Below are positions 1-7,141 of a stretch of DNA of 10,098 bases, piece by piece. The stretch's first letter is position 1; each line of letters starts with the position of its first letter. A program made the translations under genes and the position numbers. Below the pieces are notes generated by a model. It was not told where the DNA came from, searched no databases, and saw only the letters and a program-made list of their open reading frames with translations. The DNA is taken from the NCBI GenBank assembly GCA_023412515.1, contig JAEYNO010000212.1, positions 1 through 10,098 on the forward strand. The letters run 5' to 3'. Source of the stretch: Actinomycetes bacterium (GTDB lineage: Bacteria; Actinomycetota; Actinomycetes; Actinomycetales; Cellulomonadaceae).

Positions 1-315
1 CGCGGCCGCGAGCTCGCCGACCGAGTGGCCCGCTGCCACGTCGAACGACGCGGGCGCGAGCTGCGCGAGGTCGGTCGCGGCGTCCGTGCCCAGCACGGCG
101 CGCAGGCTCGCGAGCGCGGTCGCGACGAGCAGCGGCTGGGCGACCGCGGTGTCGCGGATCGTCTCGGCGTCCGACGTGGTGCCGTGCGCCAGCAGGTCGA
201 CCCCGACGACGTCGCTCGCCCGCGCGAGACAGTCGGCGAAGCCGTCGACCTCGGTCCACGGGACGAGCATGCCGGGGGACTGGGCCCCCTGGCCGGGGCA
301 GGCGACGACGAGCAC
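1..315 (-). CDS. fabD: Malonyl-CoA:ACP transacylase, N-terminal part (runs off left edge)
   Basis: FabD moves the malonyl group from CoA to acyl carrier protein, the entry step of type II fatty acid synthesis in the cytoplasm. Only the first 105 codons are present. They begin VLVVACPGQGAQSPGM, the GQGxQ signature of the transacylase family, and reach GHSVGEL near residue 99, which contains the nucleophilic serine. The start is taken as GTG at 315 because the next in-frame stop lies at 352-354 and no other good start lies between; there is no clear Shine-Dalgarno sequence. The gene lies directly downstream of a FasR-like regulator on the same strand, the arrangement known from Streptomyces, where FasR activates the fabD operon. 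The catalytic histidine and the C-terminal half are outside the window. Identification is firm; the exact start is moderately sure. Confidence 0.93.
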   Translation of the reverse strand, partial: MLVVACPGQGAQSPGMLVPWTEVDGFADCLARASDVVGVDLLAHGTTSDAETIRDTAVAQPLLVATALASLRAVLGTDAATDLAQLAPASFDVAAGHSVGELAAA

Positions 316-360
316 CCGACCACTGTGCCGTGGGCGCGCACCGTCACCCGGTCACGGCAC

Positions 361-389
361 GTACCAAGCTCGCGTCCCGTGCTTGTCGG
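361..389 (-). promoter_or_regulatory. Candidate fabD promoter with an internal inverted repeat
   Basis: Read on the minus strand, CCGACA (384-389) and TGGTAC (361-366) are separated by 17 bases and resemble -35 and -10 elements. An inverted repeat, CAAGC (365-369) and GCTTG (381-385) with an 11-base spacer, lies within the promoter and could be the binding site of the neighbouring PucR-type activator. The predicted transcript would have a leader of roughly 40 nt before the fabD GTG. This is inference from position and weak consensus matches. Confidence 0.3.
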
Positions 390-419
390 ACCTGTACAAA
401 GGCCGCGTCCGCCGTGGGC

Positions 420-435
420 GCCCGCCGGGGCGGGC
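420..435 (-). terminator. GC-rich hairpin just after the fasR stop codon
   Basis: GCCCGCC (420-426) and GGCGGGC (429-435) form a perfect 7-bp stem, in practice 6 bp with a four-base loop, starting 4 bases after the regulator's stop codon. There is no U tract, so it is at best a weak, actinobacterial-type terminator or an mRNA 3' stabiliser; read-through into fabD remains possible. Confidence 0.35.
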
Positions 436-439
436 GGGC

Positions 440-1693
440 TCAGAGCGCCGCCGCGGCGTCGAGCCGTCCGACGGCCAGGGCCGTCTGCAGCACGTACGAC
501 TCCCGCGCGTCCAGCGGGTCCCACCCCGTGACGTCCGCGACGCGCTTGAGCCGGTAGCGGACCGTGTTGGGGTGGACGTACAACGTGCGCGCGGCGGCCT
601 CCAGGGAGCGCCCGGCCCCGAGGTACGCCGACAGCGTCTCGAGCAGCGAGCCCTGGCTCGCGGCGAGCGGCGTGTAGGCCCGTTCGACGAGCGCACGTCG
701 TGCGTCGTCGTCCCCGACGAGCACGCGCTCGGGCAGCAGGTCGTCGGCGAGCACGGGCCGCGGCGCCTGCTCCCAGCCCGGTGCGGCCGCGAGCCCCGCG
801 AGGGCGGCGCGGGCCGAGCGGGTCGCCTCGGCGAGCCCGGGGGCGAGCGGCCCGATCACGACGGGACCCGGCCCGAACCGTGGCAGCAGCGACATCGCGG
901 CGGCGCGCAGGTCGCCCTCTCCGCCGAGGAACACCACCAGGCGGTCGCCCATGATCCCCACCAGCGCGTCGTCGGCCGACCGGCGGGTCGCGCGCCGCAG
1001 GTCGGCCGAGCGCACCTCGTCCATGTGCGCGGCGGCCGTGCCGACCACGACGAGCGTCGAGCCGCGCCCGCTCCACCCGAGCGCCGACACGCGCGAGCGC
1101 AGGGAGTCGTCGCCGTCGCCGCGCACGAGCGCGTCGACCACGAGCGCCTCGAGCCGCGCGTCCCACGCGCCGCGCACCTCGGCGGCGCGCGCGTAGACCT
1201 CGGCCGCCGAGAACGCGACCTCGCGCGAGTAGCGCATGACCGCCTCGCGCAGCTCGCGCTCGGCGCCGGGCGCCGCGAGCCGGTCGGAGTGCGTCTCGAC
1301 GACGTCCACCACGACGCGGACCAGCTGGAGCGTGTGCTGCAGCGAGATCGACCGGGTCAGCTCGGGCGGCGCGGCCGCGAAGATCTCGCCGACGCCGTGC
1401 GGGGGTCGCGTCGGGTCGGCGTACCACGAGATGAACGCCGTGATCCCGGCCTGGGCCACGAGGTTGACCCACGACCGGTCCTCGGCGGGCAGCGCGCGGT
1501 ACCAGTCGAGGTCGGCGTCGAGCCGGCGCATCGCGGCCGCGGCGAGCAGCCCCGCGCCCTCGCGCACACGACGCTGCGTCTCGCTCTGGTCGGCCCCGGC
1601 CGGGGGCAGGACGGGTGCCGCCGCACCGGCCGGCGGGGTGGGGCCGCGGCGGCGGGGCGTGCGCGCCGCCGGCGTCCTCGGAGACGTCGCCAT
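440..1693 (-). CDS. fasR: PucR-family transcriptional regulator, FasR-like
   Basis: A 417-residue cytoplasmic DNA-binding protein. Its C terminus (about residues 348-410) is the PucR-type helix-turn-helix (HTH_30) with the typical run YVHPNTVRYRLKRV at 372-385, followed by the conserved region around WDPLDARESY. The middle (about 175-320) looks like the GGDEF-like sensor region of CdaR/PucR proteins, and the N terminus to residue 37 is a low-complexity Pro/Ala/Arg tail. Length and position upstream of fabD match FasR of Streptomyces coelicolor, which activates fatty acid synthesis genes; the mycobacterial equivalent by position is Rv2242 (not the TetR-type FasR of that genus). An ATG four codons upstream (1703-1705) lies inside the likely -10 element, so ATG at 1693 is preferred, probably on a leaderless transcript. 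Target genes and effector are inferred from context. Confidence 0.85.
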   Translation of the reverse strand: MATSPRTPAARTPRRRGPTPPAGAAAPVLPPAGADQSETQRRVREGAGLLAAAAMRRLDADLDWYRALPAEDRSWVNLVAQAGITAFISWYADPTRPPHGVGEIFAAAPPELTRSISLQHTLQLVRVVVDVVETHSDRLAAPGAERELREAVMRYSREVAFSAAEVYARAAEVRGAWDARLEALVVDALVRGDGDDSLRSRVSALGWSGRGSTLVVVGTAAAHMDEVRSADLRRATRRSADDALVGIMGDRLVVFLGGEGDLRAAAMSLLPRFGPGPVVIGPLAPGLAEATRSARAALAGLAAAPGWEQAPRPVLADDLLPERVLVGDDDARRALVERAYTPLAASQGSLLETLSAYLGAGRSLEAAARTLYVHPNTVRYRLKRVADVTGWDPLDARESYVLQTALAVGRLDAAAAL

Positions 1694-1700
1694 GGCCGCG

Positions 1701-1730
1701 AGCATAGGCGGCAGGCTTGTGGGAAGTCGA
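1701..1730 (-). promoter_or_regulatory. Probable fasR promoter giving a leaderless mRNA
   Basis: On the minus strand TCGACT (1725-1730, four of six matches to TTGACA) is followed after 18 bases by TATGCT (1701-1706, a TANNNT -10). Seven bases separate the -10 from the ATG at 1693, so transcription should start at or next to the initiation codon. No Shine-Dalgarno sequence is visible, in agreement with this. Confidence 0.55.
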
Positions 1731-1749
1731 CAAAGCCGCCGCGCGTCGC

Positions 1750-1777
1750 CCCGTTCCTGGAGTGCTCCGAGAACGGG
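1750..1777. promoter_or_regulatory. 28-bp interrupted dyad in the fasR divergent promoter region
   Basis: CCCGTTC (1750-1756) and GAACGGG (1771-1777) are perfect inverted repeats, and nested on the same centre are GGAG (1759-1762) and CTCC (1765-1768). In all, 11 of 14 base pairs are symmetric. The element lies about 33-60 bp upstream of the predicted start of the rightward gene and about 57-84 bp upstream of the predicted fasR start, a good place for an activator or shared operator. The bound protein is unknown; FasR itself is one candidate. Confidence 0.5.
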
Positions 1778-1797
1778 TGCGGACGGGGCAGAACGGA

Positions 1798-1803
1798 TAA
1801 GGT
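1798..1803 (+). promoter_or_regulatory. Candidate -10 element of the TPR-like gene, leaderless
   Basis: TAAGGT fits the TANNNT pattern and lies six bases before the ATG at 1810, the same geometry as seen at fasR. No convincing -35 or Shine-Dalgarno sequence is visible. The dyad at 1750-1777 sits where an activator could replace a -35 contact. Confidence 0.4.
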
Positions 1804-1809
1804 CGCGCC

Positions 1810-2496
1810 ATGGCTCTCCTGCCCCGCCTGCGCCAGCTCATGCGGCGACCCTCCTCGGCCTCCCGGGTCGGGGCGCGCCGCCCGACGACGGCCTCGCGCC
1901 GGGGGGACACCCTCCACGAGGACGCGCTGCGGTCGATGCTGAGCGACGACCCCAACAACGAACGCGCGTTCCAGGCCCTCGCCGAGATCGTCCGCCGGCG
2001 CGCCGCCGAGTCGGTGCCGGAGGACGACCCGCTGACCGCCCCGAACGCCGAGCACGAGCGGCAGCACGCCGCCGACCTGGCCGTCTGGGCGCTCGGCGAG
2101 GAGCTCGCGGGGAACCCGCGCGCCTGGTACCCGCTCGTGGAGCTCGCGCGGCTCTCGGTCCGCGACGACCACGAGGGCACCATCCGTCGGCTCACGACGG
2201 CGGCCGAGCGCGACCCGTCCGGGCTCGCGCTCGCGCAGTCGCTGATCCTGCTGTCCGAGGCCGGGCAGCCCGTCGAGGCGCTCAACCTGGGCGTCGGGCA
2301 CTGGCGGCCCCGCGAGCACGACCCCGAGGTCGCGCGCGCTCTCGTCCACGCGGCGCTCCTGGCCGACCGCCCCCTCGAGGCCAAGCAGCACCTCGCGTCG
2401 CTCGACCTCTACCCCGACGCCGCGGCGGTCGCGCCGCTCAAGGCGGAGCTGACGCGCGAGGTCGCACGGGCCCAGCAGTCCATCCCGGGCACCTGA
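1810..2496 (+). CDS. Conserved hypothetical protein with TPR-like helical repeats
   Basis: A 228-residue soluble protein whose function I do not recognise. The first 32 residues are strongly basic (nine Arg) and probably disordered. The rest is almost entirely helical, with pairs of amphipathic helices resembling tetratricopeptide repeats at about 36-66, 84-115, 120-150 and 153-200; phrases such as NNERAFQALAEIV and AWYPLVELARLSV are of this kind. There is no signal peptide, membrane segment or visible catalytic motif. A scaffold or partner-binding role is the most that can be inferred. It is divergent from the FasR-like regulator and convergent with aceE, with a strong terminator between. 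The start is the ATG six bases after a -10-like hexamer; an in-frame ATG at codon 11 is less likely. Base composition matches its neighbours, so nothing points to transfer. Confidence 0.75.
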   Translation: MALLPRLRQLMRRPSSASRVGARRPTTASRRGDTLHEDALRSMLSDDPNNERAFQALAEIVRRRAAESVPEDDPLTAPNAEHERQHAADLAVWALGEELAGNPRAWYPLVELARLSVRDDHEGTIRRLTTAAERDPSGLALAQSLILLSEAGQPVEALNLGVGHWRPREHDPEVARALVHAALLADRPLEAKQHLASLDLYPDAAAVAPLKAELTREVARAQQSIPGT

Positions 2497-2585
2497 CGCC
2501 CGGCGCACGTCACCGCGGCTCGCACGGGCCCGGTGCGCACCGCCGTGTCTGCGGCTGGTCCGCCGCCCGTGGCCCCCTGACGAAC

Positions 2586-2622
2586 GACGAGACCCCCGGC
2601 CGCTGCGGCCGGGGGTCTCGTC
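2586..2622. terminator. Strong bidirectional hairpin terminator between convergent genes
   Basis: GACGAGACCCCCGGCCGC (2586-2603) is perfectly complementary to 2605-2622, giving up to 18 consecutive base pairs around a single T; in practice about 16 pairs with the five-base loop GCTGC. It lies midway between the stop codons of the rightward TPR-like gene (2496) and leftward aceE (2642), so it can stop transcription from both sides. No U tract follows on either strand, as is common for terminators in GC-rich actinobacteria. Confidence 0.85.
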
Positions 2623-2641
2623 ATGTGCGGGGGGACGCGCG

Positions 2642-5389
<2,748 letters not shown>

Positions 5390-5394
5390 CGGTG

Positions 5395-5400
5395 CTCCTT
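5395..5400 (-). promoter_or_regulatory. Ribosome binding site that fixes the aceE start
   Basis: AAGGAG on the minus strand lies five bases before the GTG at 5389. It is a good Shine-Dalgarno sequence and decides against the upstream in-frame ATG at 5533. Confidence 0.8.
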
Positions 5401-5424
5401 CGCGTCTCGTGCGCGCCCCGGCGC

Positions 5425-5480
5425 CTGTCGGCGCCTCGGCACGCTCCGTGTCGGCACCCGACGCCCTGCGCGTGTCGGCA
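5425..5480. repeat. Three direct repeats of TGTCGGC in the aceE leader
   Basis: GTGTCGGCA occurs at 5448-5456 and 5472-5480, and a diverged copy CTGTCGGCG at 5425-5433. The start-to-start spacing is 23 and 24 bases, slightly over two helical turns. All three lie between the predicted aceE promoter and its ribosome binding site, so they are either operator half-sites downstream of the promoter or elements of the transcribed leader (GCCGACA in the RNA). Confidence 0.5.
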
Positions 5481-5503
5481 GGGGGATGGCGGGTGGTCGC
5501 ACC

Positions 5504-5533
5504 ATTGTCCGTCCGTCGAGGCCCGAAAGTCAC
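5504..5533 (-). promoter_or_regulatory. Candidate aceE promoter
   Basis: On the minus strand GTGACT (5528-5533, four of six matches to TTGACA) and GACAAT (5504-5509, four of six to TATAAT) are 18 bases apart. This would start transcription near 5497 and give a leader of roughly 110 nt that includes the direct repeats. It is the best hexamer pair I can find in the region; a start-site map is needed for certainty. Confidence 0.4.
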
Positions 5534-5541
5534 ACCCGCGG

Positions 5542-5555
5542 GCCCTGATCAGGGC
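5542..5555. promoter_or_regulatory. Perfect 14-bp palindrome upstream of the aceE promoter
   Basis: GCCCTGATCAGGGC is fully self-complementary. It ends 8 bp upstream of the candidate aceE -35 element and is also upstream of the divergent DUF3052 gene, so a regulator bound here could act on both. The regulator is not identifiable from the sequence. Confidence 0.5.
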
Positions 5556-5617
5556 GTGACGTCCGTGACACGCGTTCCCGCCGTCCGCTTCCCAGGGCCC
5601 CGGGGCGTGCGGTGGGC

Positions 5618-5623
5618 TAACGT
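5618..5623 (+). promoter_or_regulatory. Candidate -10 element for the DUF3052-ahpE operon
   Basis: TAACGT fits TANNNT and would start transcription near 5630, giving a short leader. The -35 region is not convincing. A 10-bp GC palindrome, GCCCCGGGGC (5597-5606), covers the spacer where a -35 would be expected. Confidence 0.35.
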
Positions 5624-5687
5624 GTCCCGACATCAACAGGTGGGTCCGCGTCACGTGAGCGGCCCCGGGAGAAGGGAACCGCTCGAC

Positions 5688-6110
5688 GTGTCACCCACCG
5701 CGGACGACGCCGTGTCTCAGGCGGTCGCTCGGCTCGGCTTCAGCTCCGGGCAGACGATCCAGGAGCTCGGCTACGACGACGACGTCGACGGGGACGTGCG
5801 CGCGGCGCTCGAGGCCGTCACCGGCAGCGAGCTCGTCGACGAGGACTACGACGACGTCACGGACGGCGCGATCATCTGGTTCCGCGACGACGACGGCGAC
5901 CTCACCGACTACCTCGTCGACGCGATGACGGTCCTCGACGACTCCGGCCCCATCTGGGTGTTCTCGCCGAAGGCCGGGCGCCCGGGCCACGTGTCGCACT
6001 CCGACATCGAGGAGGCCGCGACCACGTCCGGCCTGCACGCGATGACGACGTTCGCCATCGGCCCCGACTGGTCGGCCACGCGTCTGGCGACGCGCGGCCG
6101 GGGCAAGTGA
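5688..6110 (+). CDS. DUF3052 family protein
   Basis: A 140-residue acidic cytoplasmic protein of a family whose function is not established. It carries the family hallmarks: ARLGFSSGQTIQELGYDDDVD near the N terminus, LVDEDYDDVTDGAIIWFRDDDGDLTDYLVDA in the middle (about 49-79), PKAGRPGHV (94-102), EAATTSGL and a C-terminal DWSATRL. There is no membrane segment or catalytic triad in view. The same gene sits between aceE and ahpE in Mycobacterium (Rv2239c) and near them in Streptomyces, so the linkage to pyruvate dehydrogenase and peroxiredoxin is old. GTG at 5688, with AAGGGA ten bases upstream, fits family length; an in-frame GTG at 5655 would add 11 residues and remains possible. The stop codon overlaps the next gene's start (GTGA), so the two are translationally coupled. 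Confidence 0.88.
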   Translation: MSPTADDAVSQAVARLGFSSGQTIQELGYDDDVDGDVRAALEAVTGSELVDEDYDDVTDGAIIWFRDDDGDLTDYLVDAMTVLDDSGPIWVFSPKAGRPGHVSHSDIEEAATTSGLHAMTTFAIGPDWSATRLATRGRGK

Positions 6111-6574
6111 GCGCGGGGCAGACCCTGCGCGTCGGCGACCCCGTCCCCGACCTCACGCTGCCCGACACGCACGGCACGCCCGTCGCGCTGTCGGAGCTGC
6201 GCGGCGAGCCGCTCGTGCTCGTGTTCGTCCCCTTCGCGTTCTCGTGCATCTGCACGGGCGAGCTCGGCGAGCTGCGCGACGAGATCGGCCTCTTCGACGA
6301 CGCCGGCGTGCGGCTCGTCGCGGTCTCGTGCGACGCGATGTTCGCGCTGCGTGCCTGGGCGGAGCGTGAGGGCTACCCGTTCGACCTGCTGTCGGACTTC
6401 TGGCCGCACGGCGCGGCCGCGCGGGCCTTCGGCGTGCTCGACGAGTCGACCGGGCACGCCCTGCGCGGCTCGTTCCTCGTCGACGCCGACGGCGTGCTGC
6501 GCTGGAGCCTCGTGCACCCGCGCGGCCGTGCGCGACCCCTCGAGGCCTACCGCGAGGCCCTCGCGACGCTGTGA
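6107..6574 (+). CDS. ahpE: AhpE-type 1-Cys peroxiredoxin
   Basis: Reduces peroxides and peroxynitrite in the cytoplasm through a peroxidatic cysteine. The 155-residue length and the run SDFWPHGAAARAFGV (96-110) match mycobacterial AhpE closely. The active-site motif PxxxS/TxxC reads from Pro42 over Ser46 to Cys49, and the conserved arginine is Arg120 in LRGSF. There is no typical C-terminal resolving cysteine. Two further cysteines are present: Cys75 in AVSCDA, frequent in actinobacterial relatives, and Cys47, which stands where AhpE proteins I recall have Gly, creating a C-x-C with the peroxidatic residue. Translation probably depends on the upstream DUF3052 gene because the GTG start overlaps its stop by four bases and no clear ribosome binding site is present. 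Confidence 0.93.
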   Translation: MSAGQTLRVGDPVPDLTLPDTHGTPVALSELRGEPLVLVFVPFAFSCICTGELGELRDEIGLFDDAGVRLVAVSCDAMFALRAWAEREGYPFDLLSDFWPHGAAARAFGVLDESTGHALRGSFLVDADGVLRWSLVHPRGRARPLEAYREALATL

Positions 6575-6605
6575 GGGCGTGCGGGCGGCGGCCGGCTCGC
6601 CGCTG

Positions 6606-6632
6606 CGTCACATCGTCGCCGTCCTCGACGAC
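6606..6632 (+). promoter_or_regulatory. Candidate ECF41 sigma-dependent promoter
   Basis: CGTCACA (6606-6612) matches the reported ECF41 -35 motif TGTCACA at six of seven positions, and CGAC (6629-6632), 16 bases later, matches the -10 motif CGTC at three of four. It lies upstream of the AhpD-like gene, the type of gene ECF41 sigmas control, and an ECF41 gene is adjacent. Position and partial consensus are seen; the function is inferred. Confidence 0.5.
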
Positions 6633-6641
6633 GACACGGGT

Positions 6642-6661
6642 GGAGGGGGGCGTCCCCCTCC
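6642..6661 (+). terminator. Perfect hairpin 1 between ahpE and the AhpD-like gene
   Basis: GGAGGGGG (6642-6649) pairs with CCCCCTCC (6654-6661) around the four-base loop GCGT. It may end the DUF3052-ahpE transcript. If the ECF41-like promoter is used, it would instead form almost at the 5' end of the AhpD-like mRNA. No U tract follows. Confidence 0.55.
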
Positions 6662-6682
6662 GCTCCCGCGGTCGGCGGGAGC
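6662..6682 (+). terminator. Perfect hairpin 2, directly abutting hairpin 1
   Basis: GCTCCCGC (6662-6669) pairs with GCGGGAGC (6675-6682) around a five-base loop. It starts at the base after hairpin 1 ends and stops 12 bases before the GGAGGG ribosome binding site of the next gene. It could be a tandem terminator or a leader structure. Confidence 0.55.
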
Positions 6683-6703
6683 CCTGACCACCTCGGAGGG
6701 CCC

Positions 6704-7141
6704 ATGTCCCGTCTCGACGTCCACCAGCACGCACCCGAGGGGTACCGCGCGGTCGCGGCTCTCGACGCCTACGTCGCGCGCCACCTCGACCGCGTCCTGC
6801 TGGACCTGGTCAAGCTGCGGGCGTCGCAGCTCAACGGCTGCGCCTACTGCGTCGATCTGCACGCGACCGACCTGGAGAAGGCGGGTGTGGCCTCCCGCAC
6901 GCTCCACGGCGTCGCCGTCTGGCGGGAGACGCCGTTCTTCACGGACCGCGAGCGCGCGGCTCTCGCGTTGACCGAGCAGGTCACGCTGCTCCCGGCGGGC
7001 GTCGACGACGCGACGTGGGACGCGGCCGCGCGCGCCTTCCCGGAGCGGGAGCTCGCGGACCTCGTGCTCGCGATCGGCACGATCAACCTGTGGAACCGCA
7101 TCGCGGTGCCGACCCGACTGGCTCCGCCACCGCTGGGCTGA
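6704..7141 (+). CDS. Carboxymuconolactone decarboxylase / AhpD-like family protein
   Basis: A 145-residue cytoplasmic helical protein of the AhpD/CMD fold. It has the redox motif NGCAYCVDLH with Cys46, Cys49 and His53, spaced as in the AhpD core (C-x2-C-x3-H), so a thiol-dependent peroxidase or disulfide reductase activity is more likely than true decarboxylation. The conserved helix ending IGTINLWNRI is near the C terminus. The start is ATG 6704 with GGAGGG at 6695-6700. It faces an ECF41 sigma gene; carboxymuconolactone decarboxylase-like proteins are among the standard partners of ECF41 sigmas, so it is probably that sigma's target. Its last 59 bases overlap the sigma coding region on the other strand. 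The physiological substrate cannot be read from the sequence. Confidence 0.9.
   Translation: MSRLDVHQHAPEGYRAVAALDAYVARHLDRVLLDLVKLRASQLNGCAYCVDLHATDLEKAGVASRTLHGVAVWRETPFFTDRERAALALTEQVTLLPAGVDDATWDAAARAFPERELADLVLAIGTINLWNRIAVPTRLAPPPLG

Noticed and set aside
1694..1705. An ATG four codons upstream as the start of the PucR-type regulator
   Set aside because: This ATG is embedded in the TATGCT -10 hexamer, so the transcript would not contain it.
86..1942. A long plus-strand open frame opposite fabD and the PucR-type regulator
   Set aside because: It spans both genes and their intergenic region, gives low-complexity Arg/Gly/Pro protein, and contains no recognisable domain.
5390..5533. A 48-residue N-terminal extension of AceE starting at ATG 5533
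   Set aside because: The extension is Arg/Ala/Thr-rich and not family-like, lacks a ribosome binding site, and would include the candidate promoter; the GTG at 5389 has AAGGAG at the right distance.
5565..5570. TGTCAC on the minus strand as a second ECF41 promoter, in front of aceE
   Set aside because: No CGTC-like -10 occurs at the required 16-17 base spacing, and a better ordinary promoter is found downstream.
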